From Mycobacterium sp. (GTDB taxonomy: Bacteria > Actinomycetota > Actinomycetes > Mycobacteriales > Mycobacteriaceae), in contig JAGQTU010000017.1 of NCBI GenBank assembly GCA_020438865.1, positions 1-59,803 on the forward strand: a DNA stretch of 59,803 bases, in the 5' to 3' direction. Of this stretch, positions 33,963 through 41,631 are shown piece after piece. The notes beneath the pieces were generated by a model that searched no databases, was not told the origin of the DNA, and saw only the letters and a list, made by a program, of their open reading frames with translations. The first letter of the stretch is position 1; each line of letters begins with the position of its first letter. The position numbers and the translations under genes are program-made.

Positions 33963-35156
33963 ATGCCCTCTGAGCTTCCGTTCCGGTTCTTCGACTGTGA
34001 CAACCACTATTACGAGGCCGAGGACGCCTTCACCCGCCACATCGACCCCAAGCTCAAAAAGCGCGCGATCCAGTGGGCGCAACTGGACGGCAAGCAACGG
34101 CTGGTCGTCGGCGGCCGGGTGAACCGGTTCATCCCGAACCCGACCTTCGACCCGGTCGGCAAGCCGGGTGCCCTGGACGAGTACTTCCGCGGCCGCAACC
34201 CGCGTGGGGCGGATCTGAACTCGTTGTTTGGTGAGCTGGAGCCGATCCCGGCGGCCTACCGCGACCGGGACGCCCGGCTTGCCCTGATGGACGAGCAGGG
34301 CATGCAGGGCTGCATCATGCTGCCCACGCTCGGAGTCGGGATGGAGCAGGCGCTGCTGCCCGACTTCGACGCGACGGTGGCGACGTTCCGTGCCTTCAAC
34401 CGCTACCTCGACGACGACTGGGGATTCGCCTACCAGGAGCGGATTTTCACCGCGCCGTACATCACCATGTGCCGCCCGGCCGAGGCGGTCCGCGAACTCG
34501 AGTGGGCGCTGGAGCACGACGCCCGGTTCGTCGTGATGATCCCCGGGCCGATAACCACCGAGGTCGGCATGCGTCCACCCGGTGACCCGATGTTCGACGA
34601 ATTCTGGCAGCTGGCAAACGATTCCGGGATCACCGTGTGTTACCACTCCGGTGAGACCTACTACTCCAAGTTCATGCCGGCCTGGGGCGAGCCCGACTAC
34701 ATGATGTCGTTCCAGGCGCTATTGGGCTTCCGCACGCTGTTCTCGGGCGACGCGATCCAGGACACCTTCGCCAACCACCTGCACAACGGACTGTTCCTGC
34801 GCTTCCCGAACCTGCGGATGGCCTGCATCGAGAGTGGCTCGGGGTGGGTGTTCCACCTGTTCGAGAAGCTGACCAAGTCCTACGGCCAGATCCCGTTCAT
34901 CTATCGGGAGGATCCGCGGGAGACCTTCAAGCGCCACGTGTGGGTGTCGCCGTTCTACGAGGACGAACTTGCCAGACTGCTCAAGCTGGTCGGCGTCGAG
35001 CGAATCATCATGGGCTCGGACTACCCGCACGTCGAGGGCTTGGCCGACCCCGCGGCCTACATCAAGGACTTGGAGAACTTCGACTACACCCCCGAGGAGT
35101 GCCGGACCGTCATGCGCGACAACGGCATCGAGTTGTCGGTGCGCCGACCGGTGTGA
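33963..35156 (+). CDS. Amidohydrolase-2 family protein
   Basis: 397-residue amidohydrolase. The N-terminus has FFDCDNHYYEAED, with an acidic/His metal region of the DxDxH type; GITVCYHSGETYY holds a barrel His and IIMGSDYPHVEGL the catalytic Asp near the C-terminus. It belongs to the ACMSD-like set of metal-dependent hydrolases and decarboxylases often found with sterol and aromatic catabolic genes in actinobacteria. AAAGGA lies upstream of the ATG. It is the third gene of the operon and is coupled to a small protein by a GTGA overlap. Confidence 0.85.
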   Translation: MPSELPFRFFDCDNHYYEAEDAFTRHIDPKLKKRAIQWAQLDGKQRLVVGGRVNRFIPNPTFDPVGKPGALDEYFRGRNPRGADLNSLFGELEPIPAAYRDRDARLALMDEQGMQGCIMLPTLGVGMEQALLPDFDATVATFRAFNRYLDDDWGFAYQERIFTAPYITMCRPAEAVRELEWALEHDARFVVMIPGPITTEVGMRPPGDPMFDEFWQLANDSGITVCYHSGETYYSKFMPAWGEPDYMMSFQALLGFRTLFSGDAIQDTFANHLHNGLFLRFPNLRMACIESGSGWVFHLFEKLTKSYGQIPFIYREDPRETFKRHVWVSPFYEDELARLLKLVGVERIIMGSDYPHVEGLADPAAYIKDLENFDYTPEECRTVMRDNGIELSVRRPV

Positions 35157-35437
35157 AGGTCGAGAAGGCCGGCCTGGTCGCGATGCTGCTGGAGGTCGGT
35201 GCGGAGAACGCGGCGGTGTTGCTGGCGCGTTCCACCCTGCCCGACGAGCTGGACACCGAGCACGACCTGGAGGCGCTTCTCGAATTCGGTCTGGAGCGCC
35301 ACGAACTCGAGGAGGTCGCCCGGTTGGCGATCGGCGGTATCGAGCCCGACGACGTCAACACCCGCAGGCGGCGCGACGAGATGGACAAGACCATCTCGCG
35401 GCGCTGGGCGCAGTTGGTGGAGCGGTGGCACTCGTAG
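35153..35437 (+). CDS. Conserved-looking small acidic protein
   Basis: 94 residues, mostly helical by composition, rich in Glu, Asp, Leu and Arg, without signal peptide or membrane segment. The N-terminal half reads like a repeated Leu/Glu helix (ALLEFGLERHELEEVARLAIGG), and the end is basic (RRRRDEMDKTISRRW). The GTG start overlaps the amidohydrolase stop by four bases, which supports it as a real last gene of the operon. I do not recognise a family. A binding partner of the amidohydrolase or FadE is possible. Confidence 0.6.
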   Translation: MKVEKAGLVAMLLEVGAENAAVLLARSTLPDELDTEHDLEALLEFGLERHELEEVARLAIGGIEPDDVNTRRRRDEMDKTISRRWAQLVERWHS

Positions 35438-35446
35438 CGGCTGCGA

Positions 35447-35634
35447 TCAGGGCCGGCGGCGCAGCAGGACCGCGATGCCGACCACGGCGGAGATCAACGC
35501 GAACAGTGCGATGGAATGCCCCGGGGGTCCTGCTTGCTCTGCGGATGAAGGACCGCGACCAACACGGTGACACCGCCGTAGACGAACACCACCAGCGCAG
35601 CCCACGCGACAATCGATCTCCAGCGGCGCCGCAT
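35447..35634 (-). pseudogene. Small two-helix membrane protein with apparent frameshift
   Basis: From an ATG at 35634 the frame encodes MRRRWRSIVAWAALVVFVYG and a membrane helix, then runs to an early stop after 47 residues. From a C5/G4 run at 35519-35527 onward the neighbouring frame continues with GHSIALFALISAVVGIAVLL and a RRRP end, a second clean membrane helix. Joining the two by a one-base shift in the C-run gives a sensible 62-residue, two-helix protein with basic ends. The shift may be a real mutation, a sequencing error in the homopolymer or a slip during translation. Function is unknown. Confidence 0.55.
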
Positions 35635-35651
35635 GGCAGGAGCGTAAGCCC

Positions 35652-36035
35652 TCACACCGCCGCGAAGTTGATGGTGGCGGTCGCGGCGAGTTCGTTGTCC
35701 TCACCGCGGTGGATGTCGACCTGCACCACCACCGACCGCTTACCGGTGCGCAGGATCTTGGCCACCGCGCGCGCGGGACCCACCTTGATCGGCCGCAGAT
35801 AGCGCACGAACAGGTCGGTGGTGGCGATCCCGAAGCCGAACGGCGTTGCCCGCGAGGCCAGCTGGCCGGCCGCGACGTCGGCCATGGTGGCGATCAGCCC
35901 ACCCTGCAGCCCGCCCGCGGTGTTGGTGGTGCGTTCGTCGACCGGCATCTCCATCACGAACGTGCCGTCGTCGGCGGGCACCTCGTGCAGGCCCAGTTGT
36001 TCGAAGAGCTCTCGCAGCGAGCGTGGCGCGGTCAT
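35652..36035 (-). CDS. PaaI-type hot-dog thioesterase
   Basis: 127-residue single hot-dog protein. The segment NTAGGLQGGLIATMADVAAGQLA carries the conserved GGxxxxLxD-like helix of PaaI thioesterases with the catalytic-type Asp in MADVA, followed by the beta strands DLFVRYLRPIKVGPARAVA and KRSVVVQVDIHRG. It should hydrolyse an acyl- or aryl-CoA thioester in the cytoplasm. It lies 22 bases downstream of the EF-G2 gene on the same strand, so it may be read through from it, but a shared function is not obvious. Confidence 0.83.
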   Translation of the reverse strand: MTAPRSLRELFEQLGLHEVPADDGTFVMEMPVDERTTNTAGGLQGGLIATMADVAAGQLASRATPFGFGIATTDLFVRYLRPIKVGPARAVAKILRTGKRSVVVQVDIHRGEDNELAATATINFAAV

Positions 36036-36057
36036 GCGCCAGCACGTTACCGGCCGC

Positions 36058-38184
36058 TCAGCCCTGCACCTTCGCCGCCGCCGATTCCGGCATCGGCTCG
36101 TAGCGGGCGAACGACCGGGTGAACGACGCCGCCCCGTGGGTCACGCTGCGCAGGTCGATCGCGTAGCGGGTCAGCGCGACCTGCGGCACCTCGGCGTTGA
36201 TCACGGTGTGGTTCTCGTCGGCCTGCTCGGTGCCGAGCACGTGACCGCGGCGCGCGGACAGGTCACCCAGCACCGCACCGACGAACTCGTCGGGCACCCG
36301 CACCGCGATGAGGTCCAGCGGCTCGAGCAGGTTGATCCGGCTGGCCGCGGCCGCCTCCCGCAGGGCCAGCCCGCCGGCCATCTGGAAGGCCATGTCCGAG
36401 GAGTCGACGCTGTGCGCCTTGCCGTCGGTCAGGGTCACCCGGATGTCCACCACCGGATATCCCGAGTGCACACCCTTGTCCATCTGCGCCCGCACACCCT
36501 TCTCCACGCTGGGGATGAACTGCCGCGGGACCGCGCCACCGACCACCTTGTCGACGAACTCGAAGCCGGAGCCCTGCGGCAGCGGCTCCACCTCGATGTC
36601 GCACACCGCGTACTGTCCGTGTCCGCCGGACTGCTTGACGTGCCGGCCGTGCCCCTTCGAGGGGGCGGCGAACGTCTCCCGCAACGGGATTCGCACCTCG
36701 ATGGTGTCGACGTTGACCCCGTACCGGTTGGCCAGCGCTTCGAGCACCACACCGGAGTGCGCCTCGCCCATGCACCACAGCACGATTTGGTGGGTCTCCG
36801 GGTTCTGCTCGATCCGCAGCGTCGGATCCTCGGCGGCCAGCCGCTGCAGCCCCACCGACAGTTTGTCCTCGTCGGTCTTGGCGCGGGCCTGGATTGCGAT
36901 CGGCAGCAGCGGCTCGGGCATTGTCCACGGCTTGAGCAGCAGCGGATCGGCCTTGTCCGACAGCGTGTCTCCGGTCTCGGCGCGGCTGAGTCGGCCGATG
37001 GCGCAGATGTCCCCGGCGATCACCTGCGGCGCGGGACGCTGCTGTTTACCCAGCGGGAAGGACAGGGTGCCGACGCGTTCGTCCTCGTCGTGGTCGGCGT
37101 GGTTGTTGGTCTGGAAGAAGGCCGAAAAATGGCCCGACACATGCACTGTGGTGTCGGGCCGCACGGTTCCGGAGAACACCCGGACCAGGCTGACCCTGCC
37201 GACGTAGGGGTCCGAAATCGTCTTGACCACCTCGGCCAGCAAGGGGCCGGCCGGGTCACAGGCCAGGCCGGTGCGGGCGACGCCGTGCGGGTTGTAGACC
37301 GCGGGCAGGACATGCTCGGGCGGGGAGGGAAAGCCGCGGGCGGCCACCTCCAGCAGTTCCATGGTGCCAACTCCGGTGCCGCTGCATACCGGGATGACGG
37401 GAAAGAACGAGCCGCGGGCGACGGCCTTCTCCAGGTCGGCGATCAGGACGGCCTCGTCCATGCTCTCGCCGCCGAGGTAGCGCTCCATCAGCGACTCGTC
37501 CTCGGACTCCTCGATGATCCCCTCGATCAGGCCACCGCGATGCTCCTCGAGGTCCCCGGCGTAGGTGTCGTCTGGCGGATGCACGGAGCGGGTGCCGTCC
37601 CGGTACTCGTATTGGTGCTGCGACAGCAGCCCGACCAACCCGTTGTCGGTCGGAAGGTACAGCGGCAGAACCTTTTCCCCGAATGCGGCCTGGGCGGCGG
37701 TCAGCGCATTGGCGTAGTTGGCCCGGGCGTGGTCCAGCTTGGTGATCACCACCGCGCGCGGCATGCCCACCTCGTCGCACTCGTGCCACAGAGCGCGGGT
37801 CGGCTCGTCGACGCCCTCGTTGGCGGCGATCACGAACAGCGCGCAGTCGGCGGCTCGCAGCCCGGCCCGCAGTTCGCCGACGAAGTCGGCGTAGCCGGGG
37901 GTGTCGATCAGGTTGATCTTGACGCCCTCGTACGGGACCGGGGCCAGCGCCAGGCCGATCGAACGTTGTTGGCGGATGGCCGCCTCGTCGAAGTCGCACA
38001 CCGTGCTGCCGCCCTCGACCGAACCCGGCCGCGACAGCACGCCGGAGGCCACCAGCAGGGCCTCGACCAATGTGGTCTTGCCGGCGCCGGACGGGCCGAC
38101 CAGGACGACGTTGCGGATCGCCGCGGGACTGTCGACGCCGGAAACGGTTCTCGCCGCTGGGGAAGTGTTTGCCTTGTCTGCCAT
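36058..38184 (-). CDS. fusA2: Elongation factor G-like protein EF-G2
   Basis: 708-residue translational GTPase. G1 is GPSGAGKTT (residues 30-38), G3 is DTPGYADF and G4 is TKLD, a variant of NKxD. The remaining EF-G domains II to V follow (SKGHGRHVKQSGGHGQYAV starts domain IV). Mycobacteria carry such a second EF-G with an atypical GTP site (Rv0120c type); it does not replace canonical EF-G and has been reported to lack or have weak GTPase activity. AGGAGG lies six bases before the ATG, and a GC hairpin abuts that site. The G4 change and separate location set it apart from fusA. Confidence 0.9.
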   Translation of the reverse strand: MADKANTSPAARTVSGVDSPAAIRNVVLVGPSGAGKTTLVEALLVASGVLSRPGSVEGGSTVCDFDEAAIRQQRSIGLALAPVPYEGVKINLIDTPGYADFVGELRAGLRAADCALFVIAANEGVDEPTRALWHECDEVGMPRAVVITKLDHARANYANALTAAQAAFGEKVLPLYLPTDNGLVGLLSQHQYEYRDGTRSVHPPDDTYAGDLEEHRGGLIEGIIEESEDESLMERYLGGESMDEAVLIADLEKAVARGSFFPVIPVCSGTGVGTMELLEVAARGFPSPPEHVLPAVYNPHGVARTGLACDPAGPLLAEVVKTISDPYVGRVSLVRVFSGTVRPDTTVHVSGHFSAFFQTNNHADHDEDERVGTLSFPLGKQQRPAPQVIAGDICAIGRLSRAETGDTLSDKADPLLLKPWTMPEPLLPIAIQARAKTDEDKLSVGLQRLAAEDPTLRIEQNPETHQIVLWCMGEAHSGVVLEALANRYGVNVDTIEVRIPLRETFAAPSKGHGRHVKQSGGHGQYAVCDIEVEPLPQGSGFEFVDKVVGGAVPRQFIPSVEKGVRAQMDKGVHSGYPVVDIRVTLTDGKAHSVDSSDMAFQMAGGLALREAAAASRINLLEPLDLIAVRVPDEFVGAVLGDLSARRGHVLGTEQADENHTVINAEVPQVALTRYAIDLRSVTHGAASFTRSFARYEPMPESAAAKVQG

Positions 38185-38190
38185 GAAGTG

Positions 38191-38213
38191 CCTCCTGGCG
38201 CGCGCAGCGCGCC
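38191..38213 (-). promoter_or_regulatory. GC hairpin abutting the EF-G2 ribosome site
   Basis: GGCGCGC (38197-38203) and GCGCGCC (38207-38213) form a perfect 7-bp all-GC stem around a 3-base loop, directly next to the AGGAGG at 38191-38196 (minus-strand sense). In mRNA it would stand just 5' of the Shine-Dalgarno and could affect ribosome access or RNA stability. A second imperfect repeat (38228-38238 with 38260-38270, 10 of 11 matched) lies further upstream. Confidence 0.4.
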
Positions 38214-38279
38214 GATCGGGTGTAGCTCCACCATTCCCCCGACCACCGGCGGCGCACAAGGGAACGGTGGAAAAAGGCC

Positions 38280-39752
38280 CTAGCCGGCGGGCGCCGCCAT
38301 CCGGGTCGGCTCCAGCCGGCCGCGCAGGGTCTCCGCACCGCATTCGGTCCACTGCGCCCGCTCGGTGGGATCGGCGGCCACCAGCGCCGCCGCCGAGCAC
38401 AGCGCCCGCGCCGGACTGGACTTGGCCCGGTCGGCCAGCCGCGCGGCCTCGTTCACCGCGTCGCCGATCACGGTGTACTCATAGCGGTGTTGGGCGCCGA
38501 TGTTGCCTGCGAACACCGGCCCGGCCGACACCCCGATGCCGAAGTCCACCATCGGCAGCCGGCGTAGCGCCGCAGCCAGCGCCCGGGCAGTGGCCAGGGC
38601 GTCGGATTCCGGGTGCGCGCTGGGCAGTGGCGCCCCGAACACCGCGAGGGCCGCGTCGCCCTCGAATTTGTTGATCAGACCTTGGCGGTCGTCGACGGCG
38701 GCGACCACGATCTCGAAGAACTCGTTGAGCACCTCGGCGACCTCGGCCGGTGACCGGCTCTGGGTCAGCTGGCTGGAGCCGACGAGGTCGACGTACAGCA
38801 CCGCGACGTCGCGCACCTCGCCGGCGAGCATGCCGGTCTCGGACAACGCCCGGCGCGCGACGTCGGTGCCGACGTGGCGGCCGAACAGGTCGCGCAGCCG
38901 GTCGCGTTCGGCGAGCCCGGTGACCATCCGATTGAACCCGCCCTGCAACCGGCCGATCTCGGAGCGTTCGTAGACGTCGACCTGGGTGTCGATGTCGCCG
39001 TGCTCGACCTTGGCCATGGCGTCGACGACGTCGCGCACCGGGTCGGAGATCGACACCGCGGCGATCATCATGCCGCGCAGACCGACCAGCACGGAGATCA
39101 GCGACAGCACGACCACCGGGATCTCGATGTTCGCCGTCTTCTCGATGATCCAGCCGTGCGTGTGCATGACGACCACCACGGCGATACCGATCGCGGGCAG
39201 CGCGCTGCTCATCAGCCACATCAGCAGCAGCCGGGTCATGACGCCGGGTGCGGTGTCGCGGCCGGCGCGGCTGGTGGCGGCGGCGACGATCGGCCGCATC
39301 GGGCGCTGGATGAGCAGCAGCGCCGCACCCATCGACGTCGTAGCGCCGAAGAGCATCGACATCGCGATGAGCCACGCCGCCTCCGGGCCGCCGTCGCGGT
39401 TGACGGCGAACAGCACGAGCCCGCTGACCGTCCAGATGGTCGCGAGCAGCGCCGACTGGTGGCGCAACAGCCGCCGGACGAACTGGCGCTCGGCCGCGGT
39501 GGGCACCCGTCCGGCGGTGAACCACCGCAGTCTGCGGTCGACGACGGTGACGGCATAGCCGATCACCCCGGCGACGCTGAGCACGGCGAGGACCGCGGCC
39601 GCGACGAACGTGTGCCGGCCGAACACACCGGCGGCATCGGGGACCAACTCGTTGCGCAGCGGTATCACCAGAACGGTGAGTTCGACCGCGGCAAGCAGCT
39701 GTGCCAGCGCCAGGGCGACGGCGTAGCGGACCGTGAGCCTGCTCGCCGTCAT
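38280..39752 (-). CDS. Membrane class III adenylate cyclase with HAMP domain
   Basis: 490 residues: about six membrane helices (residues 10-235), a HAMP-like linker around 235-290, and a class III cyclase domain from about 310. Catalytic residues are present: metal Asp D322 (YVDLVGSS) and D366 (FEGDAALAVFG), K362, D431 (IGDAVNEAARL) for base recognition, and N434/R438 for the transition state. This is the Rv1318c/Rv1319c/Rv1320c/Rv3645 architecture, making cAMP in response to a membrane or lipid signal. The ATG is preceded by TAGCGT six bases upstream, suggesting a leaderless mRNA. Confidence 0.9.
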   Translation of the reverse strand: MTASRLTVRYAVALALAQLLAAVELTVLVIPLRNELVPDAAGVFGRHTFVAAAVLAVLSVAGVIGYAVTVVDRRLRWFTAGRVPTAAERQFVRRLLRHQSALLATIWTVSGLVLFAVNRDGGPEAAWLIAMSMLFGATTSMGAALLLIQRPMRPIVAAATSRAGRDTAPGVMTRLLLMWLMSSALPAIGIAVVVVMHTHGWIIEKTANIEIPVVVLSLISVLVGLRGMMIAAVSISDPVRDVVDAMAKVEHGDIDTQVDVYERSEIGRLQGGFNRMVTGLAERDRLRDLFGRHVGTDVARRALSETGMLAGEVRDVAVLYVDLVGSSQLTQSRSPAEVAEVLNEFFEIVVAAVDDRQGLINKFEGDAALAVFGAPLPSAHPESDALATARALAAALRRLPMVDFGIGVSAGPVFAGNIGAQHRYEYTVIGDAVNEAARLADRAKSSPARALCSAAALVAADPTERAQWTECGAETLRGRLEPTRMAAPAG

Positions 39753-39758
39753 GGGCCA

Positions 39759-39764
39759 ACGCTA
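39759..39764 (-). promoter_or_regulatory. -10 element of the adenylate cyclase gene (leaderless)
   Basis: TAGCGT on the minus strand lies six bases before the cyclase ATG, the spacing expected when transcription starts at the start codon. No ribosome site is present. No good -35 is seen. Confidence 0.4.
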
Positions 39765-39834
39765 CTGGGCAGCCCGTGCAGAATCGCGCTCTCCCCAGAC
39801 AAGAGCCGCACTTCCGAAGCCGTCGGCCGCTGCG

Positions 39835-39840
39835 TAACAT
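39835..39840 (+). promoter_or_regulatory. -10 element of the LLM oxidoreductase gene (leaderless)
   Basis: TAACAT fits the mycobacterial -10 pattern and is seven bases before the GTG start at 39848, again without a ribosome site, so a leaderless transcript is likely. Confidence 0.45.
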
Positions 39841-39847
39841 CCGCGCT

Positions 39848-40705
39848 GTGAAGATCGGAATCCCCCTCGGCGGGGTGCACCCGGGCCTGTGGCGGGACCT
39901 CACCGTCCGCGCCGAGGAACTCGGCTACGAATCGGTGTGGCTGCCCGAACATCTGGTGCTGCCGGCGGCGATGTCCGGCAGCCCGCACCACGGCGCCGAA
40001 CATCCGCCGATCCCGCCGCAGACCCCGATGTACGACGCCATCACCTATCTGGCATACCTGGCCGGACAGACCAGCACCATCCGGTTCGGCACCTACGTCT
40101 ACAACATCGGGCTGCGCCACCCGTTCGTCAGCGCCCGCGCCGCGACCACCCTCGACGTCGTCAGCGCCGGACGGTTCGAGTTCGGTATCGGGGCCAGTTG
40201 GCTGCGCGAGGAGTGGGATGCCGTCGGCCTGGACTTCGCGAGCCGCGGCGCGCGGGTGGACGAGGCTCTGCAGGTGTGCCGGGCGCTGTGGACCGAGCCG
40301 ACCGTCGAGCACCACGGCCGGTTCTTCGACTTCGACGCGGTGGCCTTCGAGCCCAAGCCCGTTCAGTTGGGCGGCCCGCCGGTGCACGTCGGCGGCGACG
40401 GCCTGCCCGCGCTGCGGCGCACCGCCCGTTTCGGCACCGGCTGGATCCCGATGAACCACACGCTCGAGCAGATTCCCGGCTCGCTGCACCGGCTTTCGGA
40501 ACTCTGGGACGAGCACGGCCGACCGGGCCGACCCGAGGTCACCACCTCCGCACCGGCCGACACCCCCGACGATCTGCAGCGCGCCGCGGACGCCGGCATC
40601 GATCGGCTGATCGTCATGCCGTGGCGGCGCACCCGCGAGGCGCTCGACGGTATCGCCCGCTTCGTCGACGACGTGCTGGCGCCCGCGGCCGACCGGGTCG
40701 GCTAG
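39848..40705 (+). CDS. LLM-class F420-dependent oxidoreductase
   Basis: 285-residue luciferase-like TIM-barrel enzyme. Typical segments are YESVWLPEHLVLP near the start, the IRFGTYVYN strand, GRFEFGIGASWLREEW with the loop that contacts the cofactor, and a PPVHVGGDG segment. Mycobacteria use many such proteins with coenzyme F420 rather than FMN. The chosen GTG agrees with the -10 position; a longer frame adds 24 basic residues unlike the family. The SDR gene follows four bases after the stop. Substrate unknown. Confidence 0.86.
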   Translation: MKIGIPLGGVHPGLWRDLTVRAEELGYESVWLPEHLVLPAAMSGSPHHGAEHPPIPPQTPMYDAITYLAYLAGQTSTIRFGTYVYNIGLRHPFVSARAATTLDVVSAGRFEFGIGASWLREEWDAVGLDFASRGARVDEALQVCRALWTEPTVEHHGRFFDFDAVAFEPKPVQLGGPPVHVGGDGLPALRRTARFGTGWIPMNHTLEQIPGSLHRLSELWDEHGRPGRPEVTTSAPADTPDDLQRAADAGIDRLIVMPWRRTREALDGIARFVDDVLAPAADRVG

Positions 40706-40708
40706 CCG

Positions 40709-41515
40709 GTGGGCATCGCACCGTCGGACATCCTGCTGACCGGCCGGGTCGCCGTCGTCACCGGCGGCGGCGCCGGCATCGGCCGTGGAATCGCCGCGGG
40801 CTTGGCGCAATTCGGCGCGAAGGTGGCGATCTGGGAGCGCGACCCGGAGACCTGTGCGGCCACCGCGGCCGGCCTCGGCGCACTCGGGATCGTCACCGAT
40901 GTGCGTGATGCCGAGCAGGTCGACGCGGCCCTGGCGCTCACCACGGCGGAACTCGGGCCGGTGAGCATCCTGGTGAACAACGCCGGTGGCGTCTTCGCCT
41001 CCGCGCTGCTCGACACCACCGAAAACGGTTGGGATGCGTTGTACCGGGCCAACCTTCGGCACGTGCTGCTGTGCACTCAACGGGTTGCGCGACAACTCGT
41101 CGCCGATGACCGCGGCGGCAGCGTGATCTCACTGACCTCCATCGAAGGCGTGCGCGCCGCACCCGGCTACGCGGCCTACGCCGCCGCCAAGGCCGGGGTG
41201 ATCAACTACACCCGCACGGCGGCGTTCGAATTGGCGCGCCACGGCATCCGGGTGAACGCGATCGCCCCCGACATCACCGTCACCGAGGGACTGCTGGCAC
41301 TCTCCCCGGACGGGATGCGGCCCGAGCTCAGCCAGGCGGTGCCGCTGGGCCGGCTCGGCGACGTCGATGACATCGCCGGTGCCGCCGTTTTCCTGGCCTC
41401 CGATCTGGCCCGCTACATCACGGGCCAGACCATCCACGTCGACGGCGGAACGCACGCGGCCGGTGGCTGGTACCACGACCCGCACACCGGTCGGGACCGG
41501 TTCGGGCCGGGCTGA
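40709..41515 (+). CDS. Short-chain dehydrogenase/reductase (SDR)
   Basis: 268-residue classical SDR. The cofactor motif TGGGAGIG is near residues 19-26, NNAGG follows, and the active site YAAAK is in GYAAYAAAKAGVINY. The C-terminus has a TIHVDGGTHAAGGW loop. It is tightly linked to the LLM oxidoreductase upstream, which suggests that both act on one compound. The GTG start is three bases after the previous stop and lacks its own clear ribosome site. Confidence 0.86.
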   Translation: MGIAPSDILLTGRVAVVTGGGAGIGRGIAAGLAQFGAKVAIWERDPETCAATAAGLGALGIVTDVRDAEQVDAALALTTAELGPVSILVNNAGGVFASALLDTTENGWDALYRANLRHVLLCTQRVARQLVADDRGGSVISLTSIEGVRAAPGYAAYAAAKAGVINYTRTAAFELARHGIRVNAIAPDITVTEGLLALSPDGMRPELSQAVPLGRLGDVDDIAGAAVFLASDLARYITGQTIHVDGGTHAAGGWYHDPHTGRDRFGPG

Positions 41516-41568
41516 GGGGACCCGGCCCCGACATACCGCAATCCGGGCAACCGGCCTTCCCGCCGACG

Positions 41569-41574
41569 TAGGGT
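41569..41574 (+). promoter_or_regulatory. -10 element before a short leader frame
   Basis: TAGGGT fits the -10 pattern and is six bases before GTG 41581. This predicts a leaderless transcript that starts at the leader frame. Confidence 0.4.
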
Positions 41575-41580
41575 TGCGCC

Positions 41581-41631
41581 GTGGCAGCACCGTCCGAGCA
41601 GACCGAATACACCGCCGCGGCGTCGGCATGA
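41581..41631 (+). CDS. Possible 16-residue leader peptide
   Basis: GTG at 41581 opens a 16-codon frame (MAAPSEQTEYTAAASA) whose TGA overlaps the ATG of the next SDR gene (ATGA). A -10-like TAGGGT six bases upstream would place the transcription start on this GTG. A leaderless, translated short frame coupled to the downstream gene would explain how the SDR is translated without a ribosome site of its own. The peptide has no run of one amino acid that would suggest attenuation. Confidence 0.4.
   Translation: MAAPSEQTEYTAAASA

Noticed and set aside
38228-38270. Imperfect inverted repeat with an A-run, considered a terminator for the cyclase gene
   Set aside because: The T-tract would come before the stem in the cyclase transcript, not after it, so it does not fit an intrinsic terminator. 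Kept only as a possible regulatory repeat.
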